64,000 bases of DNA from Yeosuana sp043876835 (GTDB lineage Bacteria > Bacteroidota > Bacteroidia > Flavobacteriales > Flavobacteriaceae): contig NZ_JBAWJZ010000001.1 of NCBI RefSeq assembly GCF_043876835.1, forward strand, positions 248,001 to 312,000, in the 5' to 3' direction. The notes below the pieces were generated by a model. It saw only the letters and a list, made by a program, of their open reading frames with translations, did no database searches and had not been told where the DNA came from. A program made the translations under genes and the position numbers. Position 1 is the stretch's first letter, and each line of letters opens with the position of its first letter. Of the stretch, positions 54,097 through 63,363 are shown in pieces.

Positions 54097-54130
54097 ATAA
54101 AAGAACCACCAAAAAGGTGGTTCTTTTATT
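54097..54130 (+). terminator. Rho-independent terminator after the flotillin gene
   Basis: ATAAAAGAACCACC and GGTGGTTCTTTTAT form a perfect stem with an AAAAA loop, ending T-rich. It overlaps an in-frame ATG (54117) of the next gene, which supports the later start at 54180. Confidence 0.9.
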
Positions 54131-54179
54131 TAAATTTATCAGAGTCAATTTTTCCATAAACACATTGAACCTAATTTCC

Positions 54180-55283
54180 ATGAAATTTCTTGTTTTAATA
54201 ACGTTTCTTTTTACCTTAAGTTGTGCCCATAAAAATGAAGACCCTATTTTAGAAGTACTTTCTTCAAGTAACCCAAAAATTAAAACCGTTGTTGACCACA
54301 TTCAAAATCATGAAGTACAGATTCTGTTTACTGAAATAGAAAGAATTGGTGACTCCGCTTCCTTTAAAGATTACAGCTATCAAGTAAATGATAGCAATTA
54401 TTTTTATCCTGCAAGCACTGTAAAATTTCCTATTGCTATTCTGGCTTTGGAAAAAATGAATACCGATCCATTAATTAACATAAACACACTTTTTAATGTT
54501 GAGGGCGATAGTATTAAAACAACCATTTCTGATGAAATTAAAAAAATATTTGCAGTAAGTGATAATGAAGCATATAACAGATTATTTGAATATTTAGGAA
54601 AAGACTATATCAATTCAAAACTTTTAGAAAAAGGTATAAATGCCAGAATTTCACACAGATTATCGGTTCCAAATTCTGATGTAACCACTACAAAATCTTT
54701 GATTTTTTATGGTAATGACACCATTATTTTAAAAACAGACTCTATAGTTAACAAACCCATTGATCCCTTACAATTACATAATACTTTAAAAGGAAAAGGT
54801 TATATGATAAATGATAGTTTAGTCAATAATCCTATGGATTTTTCTCTAAAAAATTATTTGCCAATAACATCCCTGCACCAAATAATGAAACAGCTTATGT
54901 TTCCTGATTTATTTCCGTATGAAAAGCAATTTCACTTATCAGCAGATGATAGAGCTTTTTTAATAAAAACCATGAATATATTGCCACAAGAAGCTGGTTA
55001 CACATCAGATGAATATTATGAAAGCTATGTCAAGTTTTTAGTGTTTGGCGATTCAAAGCAACCACTTCCAAAACATATAAAAATATATAATAAAGTAGGC
55101 GATGCCTATGGTTACTTAACCGATTGTGCTTATATAATTAACGAAAAAACTAAGAAGGAATACATTATAACAGCAACGATTCATGTAAATAAAAATCAGA
55201 TTTTCAATGACAATACATATGAATATGATACTGTTGGATTCCCTTTTTTAGCCGAATTAGGAAGACAATTGATTAAATATTAA
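54180..55283 (+). CDS. Serine hydrolase of the class A beta-lactamase type, lipoprotein
   Basis: Envelope lipoprotein with a penicillin-recognising fold. I start at the ATG at 54180, giving the signal MKFLVLITFLFTLSC (C15), 367 residues; the upstream ATG at 54117 lies inside a terminator. The active-site SxxK is S79-T-V-K82 in YPASTVKFPIA. A possible SDN counterpart is VSDNEAYNRL, and a KTG-like triad is KVGDAYGYLTD. Full-length class A enzymes have about 290 residues, so extra inserts are present. It may be a peptidase or esterase rather than a beta-lactamase. Confidence 0.78.
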   Translation: MKFLVLITFLFTLSCAHKNEDPILEVLSSSNPKIKTVVDHIQNHEVQILFTEIERIGDSASFKDYSYQVNDSNYFYPASTVKFPIAILALEKMNTDPLININTLFNVEGDSIKTTISDEIKKIFAVSDNEAYNRLFEYLGKDYINSKLLEKGINARISHRLSVPNSDVTTTKSLIFYGNDTIILKTDSIVNKPIDPLQLHNTLKGKGYMINDSLVNNPMDFSLKNYLPITSLHQIMKQLMFPDLFPYEKQFHLSADDRAFLIKTMNILPQEAGYTSDEYYESYVKFLVFGDSKQPLPKHIKIYNKVGDAYGYLTDCAYIINEKTKKEYIITATIHVNKNQIFNDNTYEYDTVGFPFLAELGRQLIKY

Positions 55284-55355
55284 TATCTATTTTGTGTGGA
55301 AATACCGTAACTGAGTTACTATCAAAATAAGTATATTTACAAAAACTCTTCTCAT

Positions 55356-56324
55356 ATGAAACTCGTTATTTCAGCAATTTATTTAGCCTTATTTTTTATA
55401 TCATCTAGTGCCTTTTCACAAATAGATCCAGATATTTTCAGCAAATTTGAATCTAAATTTTATGAAATAGATGGCTACAAAATTAATGTAGAAGTGAAAG
55501 GAAGTGGCGATCCTATTTTCTTTTTGCCTGGTGGCCCTGGCAATTCACATGATTATATGCAAGCTAATTTTGGCCAATATTACAAAACCAACACGGTTGT
55601 TTTTTTTGATTTTTTAGGAAGAGGAAAAAGTGATGATGCCAAAGACAAATCTGAGTATTCAGTTGAAAACGATACAGACCTTATTGAAAAACTTCGAATC
55701 ATATTAAAATTCGATAAAATATCTGTTGTAGGGCATTCTTACGGTACAGTTCCTGCTCAGGCCTATGCTATAAAATATCCAGAACATTTAGACAAGTTAT
55801 TGCTGATTAGTGGTTTTCATAGTGGTGAAATGTGGCAAGCCAATTGCGATAGTTATAACCATTATGCAAAAACACATTTCCCCGAAAAATGGAAACAAGT
55901 TGATTCTTTAAGAGCTTTAGGTTACGTGTCTAGTCAAGAGCCTTTAAAATCATTATATGCAAACATTCCAACAAAATATGTATATTATCACAATACCTCA
56001 ATCATAGGAAATTCGCCTAAAGAACCTTATCGCGTTTGGAACAATGATGTTTACACGACCATTATTGGAAGAGATGGCGATTTTGATGTTAGTGGCAGTA
56101 TGATTAACCAAGACTACAGACAACAATTAAAAAATGTAAAAGCTAAAACCTTAATTGTTGCTGGCAGATATGATGGTGTATCAACACCAGAATTTAATAT
56201 TCAATATAAAACCTTTATGTCGCAAGCACAATTTGTGATGTTTGAACAAAGTGGGCACAATCCTTATTTAGAAGAACCTGAAAAATTCTTTCCCCTTTTT
56301 GATACTTTTTTTGGTATTAAATAA
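55356..56324 (+). CDS. Exported alpha/beta hydrolase (proline-iminopeptidase-like)
   Basis: Secreted or periplasmic hydrolase, 322 residues, signal peptide 1-21. The oxyanion segment is LPGGPGNSHDYM, the nucleophile elbow GHSYG (S128), with a likely acid in AGRYDGVSTPE and histidine in QSGHNPYLEEPE. The HGGPG-like segment and cap resemble the S33 proline iminopeptidases, but the substrate cannot be predicted. It stands alone, 72 bases after the serine hydrolase gene, and the hairpin repeat copy 2 lies downstream. Confidence 0.85.
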   Translation: MKLVISAIYLALFFISSSAFSQIDPDIFSKFESKFYEIDGYKINVEVKGSGDPIFFLPGGPGNSHDYMQANFGQYYKTNTVVFFDFLGRGKSDDAKDKSEYSVENDTDLIEKLRIILKFDKISVVGHSYGTVPAQAYAIKYPEHLDKLLLISGFHSGEMWQANCDSYNHYAKTHFPEKWKQVDSLRALGYVSSQEPLKSLYANIPTKYVYYHNTSIIGNSPKEPYRVWNNDVYTTIIGRDGDFDVSGSMINQDYRQQLKNVKAKTLIVAGRYDGVSTPEFNIQYKTFMSQAQFVMFEQSGHNPYLEEPEKFFPLFDTFFGIK

Positions 56325-56354
56325 AGTGCTTTTGATTAATAAATTTTGCATTAT

Positions 56355-56438
56355 CGATTGCAACGGGTATCCTTTTTAAATTTTTGATATTAGCATAAGG
56401 CTATCAGAAATTAAAAAAGATTTAGTGAAAAGCGCGAC
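56355..56438. repeat. Interspersed hairpin repeat, copy 2
   Basis: The plus strand carries GATTGCAACGGGTATCC and a T run, a central small hairpin (TAGC ... GCTA), then an A run, GATTTAG and AAAAGCGCG. Landmarks and order match copy 1 at 7258-7328 (GATTGCAGCGGCATCC ... GATACAGC ... AAAAGC). It lies in the 188-base gap between the alpha/beta hydrolase and cupin genes; the rest of that gap shows nothing recognisable. Confidence 0.5.
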
Positions 56439-56512
56439 TTGAAAAGGAATGCCCAAATACTATTCCAAATTTAATAACGTTTTCTTAACTTTGAAATACC
56501 AAAACTGAGTTA

Positions 56513-57385
56513 ATGGCATTGAACCTGCAAGATATTCCTAGAGTAAAAAAACTTGATAAAAAAACTTTTATTGAGCATTACTTTAAGCCACAAAAACCTG
56601 TGGTTATTGAACAGCAAATTGAAGACTGGCCTGCTTACAAGAAATGGAATTTAGAGTATATGAAAGCCGTTGCAGGTCATATCACCGTTCCATTATATGA
56701 CGATAGACCTGTTGACTATAAAGACGGTTTTAATGAGCCTCATGCTAAAATGAAAATGAGCGATTATATAGATTTGCTTAAACGCGAACCTACCAGATAT
56801 CGTATTTTTTTATGGAATGCATTAAAGGAAATCCCTGAACTTCAAAAAGATTTTACATTTCCCGATTTTGGAATACGCCTTATGAAAGACATACCCATGT
56901 TATTTTTCGGTGGTCAGGATTCATATACTTTTATGCATTATGATATTGATTTAGCAAATATTTTTCATTTTCATTTTGAGGGCACCAAACAAATTATTTT
57001 GTTCGACCAAAAACAAAATGATTATTTATATAAAGTGCCACATTCTTTAATTACCAGAGAAGATATTGATTTTACTAATCCTGATTTTGAAAAATGGCCT
57101 TTATTAGCCAAAGCAGAAGGTTATAAAACCGAACTTAATCATGGAGAAGTATTATATATGCCAGAAGGTTATTGGCATTACATGCGTTATATAACACCGG
57201 GATTTTCAATGAGTTTGCGAGCTATTGCCAGAAATCCGATAAATTTTAGCAGGGCCGTTTATAATTTATTGATCATGCGCAATTTTGATAATGCTATGAG
57301 AAGACTTCAAGGGCAACAATGGATTGATTGGAAAAACAACCAAGCTATTATACGAACCCATAAAAGAAACGGAATTAGTGTATAG
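56513..57385 (+). CDS. Cupin-like JmjC-type Fe(II)/2-oxoglutarate oxygenase
   Basis: Predicted hydroxylase of 290 residues related to the FIH/JmjC group (cupin_8). Metal ligands appear as HYD in FMHYDIDLANIFH and the distal histidine in LYMPEGYWHYMRY; a 2-oxoglutarate-binding lysine is plausible in GTKQIILFDQ. The N-terminal segment PVVIEQQIEDWPAYKKWNLEYM is the usual family opening. Bacterial members may modify proteins or small molecules; the substrate is unknown. It converges on recX with a 12-base gap. Confidence 0.88.
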   Translation: MALNLQDIPRVKKLDKKTFIEHYFKPQKPVVIEQQIEDWPAYKKWNLEYMKAVAGHITVPLYDDRPVDYKDGFNEPHAKMKMSDYIDLLKREPTRYRIFLWNALKEIPELQKDFTFPDFGIRLMKDIPMLFFGGQDSYTFMHYDIDLANIFHFHFEGTKQIILFDQKQNDYLYKVPHSLITREDIDFTNPDFEKWPLLAKAEGYKTELNHGEVLYMPEGYWHYMRYITPGFSMSLRAIARNPINFSRAVYNLLIMRNFDNAMRRLQGQQWIDWKNNQAIIRTHKRNGISV

Positions 57386-57397
57386 AACAATAGCACT

Positions 57398-57871
57398 TTA
57401 TTTAATAAGCTCATTGGCTTTATCGTACACCAAATGTGATTCCCATCCGCGGTATAAAAAGTAATCAACAAACTTCTTCTTTTTCTTTAATACATTAGGT
57501 TCTTTAATAGAAAAAATCACTTTCTCGGCTAACTCATTCAAAACCCTAATGTATTCATCATCAGAAATTTCTGAAAGTGCGTTGTTTATGTTGATTTTGT
57601 TTATATCTTTACTTTTCAGTTCAAAAGAAAGACGCGCTTTACCCCAATATTTATATTTAAACTTACCCCTTACAAATGCTTTGGCAAAACGTTCTTCATT
57701 TAGAAAGTTATGTTTCAAGAGGTGTACAATAATTACGTCAATTGCCTCAGGAATCATATGCATTTGCTTAAGCTTTTGTCTAACTTCTTGATGACATCGT
57801 TCTTGGTATGCACAAAAATGCTCTAATTTTTTAGTAGCTTCTTGTACCGTATATGTTTTTTTGGTTTGCAT
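57398..57871 (-). CDS. recX: Regulatory protein RecX
   Basis: Small cytosolic modulator of RecA filament formation. The 157 residues have the three-helix repeats of the family: LEHFCAYQERCHQEVRQKL, LLKHNFLNEERFAKAFVRGKFKYKYWGKARL and KKKKFVDYFLYRGWESHLVYDKANEL. recA is not in this window. A TATTTTTG element (57877-57884, minus) ends only 5 bases before the ATG, so the message may be nearly leaderless. Confidence 0.9.
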   Translation of the reverse strand: MQTKKTYTVQEATKKLEHFCAYQERCHQEVRQKLKQMHMIPEAIDVIIVHLLKHNFLNEERFAKAFVRGKFKYKYWGKARLSFELKSKDINKININNALSEISDDEYIRVLNELAEKVIFSIKEPNVLKKKKKFVDYFLYRGWESHLVYDKANELIK

Positions 57872-57936
57872 AGACCCAAAAATAACAATTGAAACAATAA
57901 GAATAATAGTTTAACCCCAAAGTTTGGATTTAACTT

Positions 57937-60900
57937 ATGAATAAAAAAATTACTTCAATAAAAATATTATGTTTTTTAGTTACTCTTTTAGGAGTTATAA
58001 ATTTTGGGTTTGGGCAGATTAATATTACTGGGTTAGGTGCCGGCAACACTTACACACAAAATTTTAATACGTTAGCAAATACAGGAACTTCCAACACTTT
58101 ACCTGTTGGATGGAGTTTTTCAGAATCAGGTACAAATTCTAACACTACTTATACAGCAGGAACAGGTAGTGGAGCAGATGGTGATACATATAGCTTTGGG
58201 TCACCTTCAAGTAGTGACAGAAGTTTTGGTGGTTTACTATCAGGATCTTTGATTCCAACCATTGGTGTTAGTTTTACAAATAATACTGGTTCTTTTGTCT
58301 CAGAGTTAACTATTTCTTTTACAGGTGAACAATGGAGACTAGGTGCAACAGGAAGAGTTGATAGATTAGATTTTCAATATAGTACAAATGCAACTTCATT
58401 AACTACTGGTACATGGACAAATGAAGACAATTTAGATTTTATAGCGCCAACTACTATAGGAACGATTGGAGCGCTTGATGGTAATACGGTAGCCAATAGA
58501 ACTTTTATGACATTTACAATAACAGGTTTAGCAATTGGTGATGGTTCAGTATTCTGGTTAAAATGGAATGATTTTAATGCAACAAGTAGTGATGATGGCT
58601 TAGGTATTGATGATTTTTCTATTTACGCAATGGGGTTAACCGACAAAGTAGATTTTTGTAGTGTAGATTTTCCAGAAAACGGAACTATTATAGATGGAGG
58701 GAATTTTATTGTTTATGGACAAGCTTATGAGCCTGGTGTTACAGAAGCAGTAGGTCAAGCTATAGGCTTAAATGCTTGGATTGGTTATAGTTTAACAGAC
58801 GCTTCTACTATTGCAGATTTTATCTCTCCTGATTGGACCTGGGTTGATGCAACATTCAATTCTCAACAGGGAAATAACGACCAATATGAAGCCGAAATTG
58901 GTTCTTTGCTTTCTTCTGGAGCTTACTACTATGTGAGCAGATTTCAATTGAATGGAGGTCCTTACACATATGGTGGAAAAACACCTGCAATGTTAAATGG
59001 AGGTAATTTTTGGAATGGTACGAATTATGTGTCTGGAGTACTTACGGTTGAAGCCGACCAAGTTGATTTTTGCAATTTAGATTATCCGAAAACAGCAAGT
59101 ATTACCACCGGAAGTACATTTAATATTTATGCCCAAGCCTACGAACCAGGTATAACAGATAGTGCCGGACAAGGCTCTGGTATCCAAGCTTGGATTGGCT
59201 ACAATACTATTAATGAAGATTACGAACCTTGGCAAACTTCTGGATGGATATGGATAGAGGCAACTTATGGGTCTGATGAATCCAACGACTTTGGCAATCC
59301 AATAGCCAATGATCAATATGTAGCAGAAATTGGATGTGGATTGCCTGCAGGAATCTATTATTACGCTAGTCGCTTTCAGCTTAATGGAAGTAATTATAGT
59401 TATGGAGGAATAACTTCTGATAATGTTGGCAATTTTTGGACTTTAAATACAATTAATAGTGGAACTCTAACCATTACAGATCCTCCTTTGGCTAATGTTG
59501 TGATTACCGAGATTATGTATAATTCCTCAGGAACCGATGATGAATGGATAGAGATTTGTAACTTATCGGGAAGCTCACAAGATATTAGTAATTATATTAT
59601 TAGTGTTGAGGGAACTCCTAGATTTACATTTCCATGTGGTACAACCATTGCAAATGGTTCATGTGTTACTATAAATCTTGGTGATGGAGGTGGACCAGAA
59701 TTTAATTTCGATTGTCCCTTTACTGCTGACTATTCAAATAGTTTAGGAACTGGAACTTTGGGCAATACTAGTGGTACAATTACATTAAAAGCATCTAATG
59801 GAGCTATATCAGACACTGTAACTTATAATAATAGTGACGGAGGCAATGGCAATGGCAGTTCTTTACATGTTATAGATGTAACCCAAGATAACTCAGATAC
59901 TGCAACAAACTGGCAGGAAGTAGCTTATGGTGGTTCATCTGGTTTAAACTCTTTATTGCCTAGTTGTTTACCTTCAGTTGTAGAAATAAATGTTGAGGGC
60001 AATTTAGGGACATTCCCTAATATACCTGATGACAATACAAATAGCAATATCCCCAATGGAACAAACAACACCTTGTTTTCAACTCAATTCATTGGTTCCT
60101 CACAATCAAAATCATATAGAATTCAGAATTTAGGTGGTCTTGATTTGACCATATCTAGTATATCTATTAATGGTACAAATCCAAATGACTTTTCAATTAC
60201 TCTAAATCCGATAAGTCCCATAATTTATGGAAGCCCTACTATATTGGAAATTACTTTTGTTCCACTGTCACCTGGAGTTAAAAATGCAATTATAACAATC
60301 AACAATAATGATTCTGATGAAAATCCATATACATTTAACATAAGAGGAACCGGATTGTGTGTAGCTGGAAGCAATACCATCACGCCAAGTTCTGGTCCAG
60401 AAGGAACTATTGTTACTGTAACAGGAACAAATTTGACTTCTGCTTCAGCTTCATTTAATGGTTTATCAGCTACCGTTAATCATATCTCTTCAACCGAAAT
60501 GGAGGTTGTTGTTCCAAATGGAGCTGTCACTGGCAATCTAGAAATTATTGATGATCAGCCCTGTACAAGTATTATCCCATTTACGGTAATTGACAATCAA
60601 GTAAGTAGTTGCGAAGGAGGTTCTTCACTAACAGAGATTTTTATTAGTGAAATCACCGATGCAACATATGGAGGTCTATCATATATTGAGTTGTATAATC
60701 CTAGTAATGGAGATATTGACTTATCTAATTATTCCATTGACATTTATATTAATGGCAATACAGATCCTTTAGATACCGGAAAATATAAAACACAAGCTTT
60801 AAGCGGAACCATTCTGGCAGGACAAACCTTTGTAATATCAACCGGATATTCAGGAAGCTATAATTGTGATGGACAGCCAGGGGGCGATAGCTCATATAGT

Positions 60901-63354
60901 AATTTTAATTCTACAACTCTTGGAGGTATTAATAAAGAAGCGAACAAACATGATTACATTGCATTATTAAATTCTGGTAATCTTGTTGATGAATTTGGTG
61001 TTTTTGGAGATTCAGATTGGATGGATACTTTACATACAACTGTTTCAGGCGATAGAGGTTTTGATTTCAAACGAAAAAATACGGCTACTTCATTTTCTGA
61101 CCCTTTTGATGATAATGATTGGGATATTATAGATTGGATAGGAACTGGTTTAGCATCTTGTGGGACTAATGACTATTCTGATATTAGTGTTTACGATTTT
61201 TCAACAGGAACGCCACCATCCATTACTACACAACCTATAGCTTCCTCATCAACTTGCGATTTAACTGCAACATTAACAGTTGAAGCAGATGAAGGTTTTG
61301 TTGGGAATAATCCTCTAGCATATAAATGGTATTATTCTAAACCTGGAGATGTAAGTTGGACAATAGTACCTAATAGTTCCCCTTACAGTGGAGAAACAAC
61401 AAATGTGCTGGATATTTCTAGCACAATAGGATTAAATGGTTACCAATATTATTGCCAAGTTAGAGAAAATACAGCAACCTGTTATAAAGCGTCAAGTGCG
61501 GTGAGACTCAACGTCTATAGTACCACTTGGGATGGATCAACATGGTCTAACGGCGCACCAACCATAGGAACTATTGCTACATTAAATGACGATTATGATA
61601 CCACATCAAATGGTGATTTTAGCGCATGTGGCTTAACTGTAAATAACGGTTTTACTTTAAATATTGCAGACGGTAATTTTGTAGAAGTGGAAAATGATCT
61701 AACCGTTAATGGCAATATTATTGTGCAACCTAAAGGCTCTTTTGTACAAAATAATGATGATAGCGTTGTTGGTGGTGCTGTTTTAAGTGATAAAACGAAA
61801 ATAGTGGTTAATAAAAACACGGCCTCTCCAGCAAATAATTGGTACGAATACACATATTGGAGTTCTCCTGTTGAAGGTGAAACTATTGCTGATGGCTTAT
61901 TTGAATCGACAACCAACAGACGTTATATTTTTAATGCACAAAACTATTTAGATCATTGTGCTGAATCAAATAATGATAATAATTGCATACCTGGTTTTCA
62001 AGACAATATTGATGATGATGGAAATGATTGGCAATGGGTAAATGGAGCTACGGTTATGAAACCTGGCATTGGTTATGCATCTACACATGATGCTATAATT
62101 TTTGGAAGCACCCCTGGTTGTCCAGGTACTTCATGTAGCATCGAATATACATTTAATGGACCTTTCAACAATGGAATCATTACAGTCCCTGTTTATAGAA
62201 ATGACTCAGAATTTAATGACAACAACTCAAACCTTATTGGAAACCCTTATCCTTCTGCCATTAGTGCTGATGATTTTTTTGATTTGAATGTGTATAATTT
62301 CAGTTCAAACCCTGATGGAGCTTTGGAAGGTGTAATTTATTTATGGTCTCAAAATACCCAACCTTCTGCAACGGCAAATGGTAACCAAGGTTTAAATTTT
62401 TCTGAGCTAGATTACGCTGTGATAAATGGTATTGATGGAACAGCTGGAGGAGATAAGGTAATACCAAATCGGTTTATTCCTTCTGGTCAAGGGTTTTTTG
62501 TAAACTATTCAAATTATGGTGGGGCATTAGCTGTTAATGGAGACATCGTAACAGGTGAAGTTATATTTAATAATGCTATGCGGGTAACCGGAAATAACAA
62601 CCAGTTTTTTAAAGCATCCAATTCTAAACACTCAAAATCAAATGAAGATTACAATAAATTGTGGGTAAATTTAACCTCAGATATTGGGGTGTTTAATCAA
62701 ATATTAGTGGGTTATGTTAATGGTGCTACAAATGATTTTGACGGGATGTATTATGATGCTCCTAGAAATTTAACTCCAAAAACAGCAGCAGCTTTATATT
62801 CTTTAATATCAGATAATCAATCAAAATATGTTATTCAAGGGAAAAATCCAAACAGTTTAAATCTTAGTGAAGTTATCCCTTTAGGATTTTATACTGCTAT
62901 TACTGGGGCTACATTATATAACCTATCAATAGCCCAATTTAAAGGCGACTTTTTTAATACGAATGCCATTTATTTAAAAGATAATTTAATGAATACTGTT
63001 CATAATTTATCTGAATCAAATTATACGTTTACTTCAGAAATTGGAGAGTTTAGAGATCGTTTTGAAATTGTCTTTCAATCTGAAACATTATTAGACATAG
63101 AAGCTCAACTAAATTCAAATAAGCTTACGGTTATTGAGCTTAATGACGGGAGTGTTGAATTTAAAACCAATAGTAATTTAATTATTAAAACGGTTAAAAT
63201 CTTTGATGTTTTAGGAAGAACGCTTTATCAATTAAAAGGATCTAACTCTTCAGAAATATATAATCTTTCTAATTTAAGTCAGTCGACCTATATTACAAAG
63301 GTTGAACTTTCTAACGGGCAAATTGTTACCAAAAAAACTTTAAAAAGAATATAA
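57937..63354 (+). CDS. Giant secreted T9SS-sorted multidomain protein with lamin-tail domains
   Basis: Cell-surface or extracellular protein, 1805 residues. A signal peptide (about 1-26) is followed by a beta-sandwich region (27-234). Two tandem copies of an unrecognised domain of about 140 residues span 235-374 and 375-514. Then come a lamin-tail domain (520-670, VVITEIMYNSSGTDDEWIEI), a choice-of-anchor-D/ASPM-like domain (682-807), an IPT/TIG domain (812-885), a second lamin-tail-like domain (897-1072), an Ig-like domain (1095-1194) and a long body. The end is a type A T9SS sorting tail (about 1728-1805, FDVLGRTLYQLKG ... IVTKKTLKRI). No catalytic domain is seen; adhesion or surface structure is inferred. 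Confidence 0.87.
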   Translation: MNKKITSIKILCFLVTLLGVINFGFGQINITGLGAGNTYTQNFNTLANTGTSNTLPVGWSFSESGTNSNTTYTAGTGSGADGDTYSFGSPSSSDRSFGGLLSGSLIPTIGVSFTNNTGSFVSELTISFTGEQWRLGATGRVDRLDFQYSTNATSLTTGTWTNEDNLDFIAPTTIGTIGALDGNTVANRTFMTFTITGLAIGDGSVFWLKWNDFNATSSDDGLGIDDFSIYAMGLTDKVDFCSVDFPENGTIIDGGNFIVYGQAYEPGVTEAVGQAIGLNAWIGYSLTDASTIADFISPDWTWVDATFNSQQGNNDQYEAEIGSLLSSGAYYYVSRFQLNGGPYTYGGKTPAMLNGGNFWNGTNYVSGVLTVEADQVDFCNLDYPKTASITTGSTFNIYAQAYEPGITDSAGQGSGIQAWIGYNTINEDYEPWQTSGWIWIEATYGSDESNDFGNPIANDQYVAEIGCGLPAGIYYYASRFQLNGSNYSYGGITSDNVGNFWTLNTINSGTLTITDPPLANVVITEIMYNSSGTDDEWIEICNLSGSSQDISNYIISVEGTPRFTFPCGTTIANGSCVTINLGDGGGPEFNFDCPFTADYSNSLGTGTLGNTSGTITLKASNGAISDTVTYNNSDGGNGNGSSLHVIDVTQDNSDTATNWQEVAYGGSSGLNSLLPSCLPSVVEINVEGNLGTFPNIPDDNTNSNIPNGTNNTLFSTQFIGSSQSKSYRIQNLGGLDLTISSISINGTNPNDFSITLNPISPIIYGSPTILEITFVPLSPGVKNAIITINNNDSDENPYTFNIRGTGLCVAGSNTITPSSGPEGTIVTVTGTNLTSASASFNGLSATVNHISSTEMEVVVPNGAVTGNLEIIDDQPCTSIIPFTVIDNQVSSCEGGSSLTEIFISEITDATYGGLSYIELYNPSNGDIDLSNYSIDIYINGNTDPLDTGKYKTQALSGTILAGQTFVISTGYSGSYNCDGQPGGDSSYSNFNSTTLGGINKEANKHDYIALLNSGNLVDEFGVFGDSDWMDTLHTTVSGDRGFDFKRKNTATSFSDPFDDNDWDIIDWIGTGLASCGTNDYSDISVYDFSTGTPPSITTQPIASSSTCDLTATLTVEADEGFVGNNPLAYKWYYSKPGDVSWTIVPNSSPYSGETTNVLDISSTIGLNGYQYYCQVRENTATCYKASSAVRLNVYSTTWDGSTWSNGAPTIGTIATLNDDYDTTSNGDFSACGLTVNNGFTLNIADGNFVEVENDLTVNGNIIVQPKGSFVQNNDDSVVGGAVLSDKTKIVVNKNTASPANNWYEYTYWSSPVEGETIADGLFESTTNRRYIFNAQNYLDHCAESNNDNNCIPGFQDNIDDDGNDWQWVNGATVMKPGIGYASTHDAIIFGSTPGCPGTSCSIEYTFNGPFNNGIITVPVYRNDSEFNDNNSNLIGNPYPSAISADDFFDLNVYNFSSNPDGALEGVIYLWSQNTQPSATANGNQGLNFSELDYAVINGIDGTAGGDKVIPNRFIPSGQGFFVNYSNYGGALAVNGDIVTGEVIFNNAMRVTGNNNQFFKASNSKHSKSNEDYNKLWVNLTSDIGVFNQILVGYVNGATNDFDGMYYDAPRNLTPKTAAALYSLISDNQSKYVIQGKNPNSLNLSEVIPLGFYTAITGATLYNLSIAQFKGDFFNTNAIYLKDNLMNTVHNLSESNYTFTSEIGEFRDRFEIVFQSETLLDIEAQLNSNKLTVIELNDGSVEFKTNSNLIIKTVKIFDVLGRTLYQLKGSNSSEIYNLSNLSQSTYITKVELSNGQIVTKKTLKRI
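58639..59478 (+). repeat. Tandem domain duplication within the T9SS protein
   Basis: Two adjacent coding units, 58639-59058 and 59059-59478, encode related domains. They share the opening DxVDFCxxDxP, then YxQAYEPGxT, AWIGY, WxWxxATY/F, NDQYxAEIG, YYYxSRFQLNG and a closing tyrosine-rich YxYGG before an NFW motif. The similarity is at protein level; the DNA has diverged. Confidence 0.75.
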
Positions 63355-63363
63355 AGTTTGTTT

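Noticed and set aside
54117..54179. Upstream ATG of the serine hydrolase
   Set aside because: It lies in the right arm of a strong terminator hairpin, and the lipoprotein signal begins at 54180.
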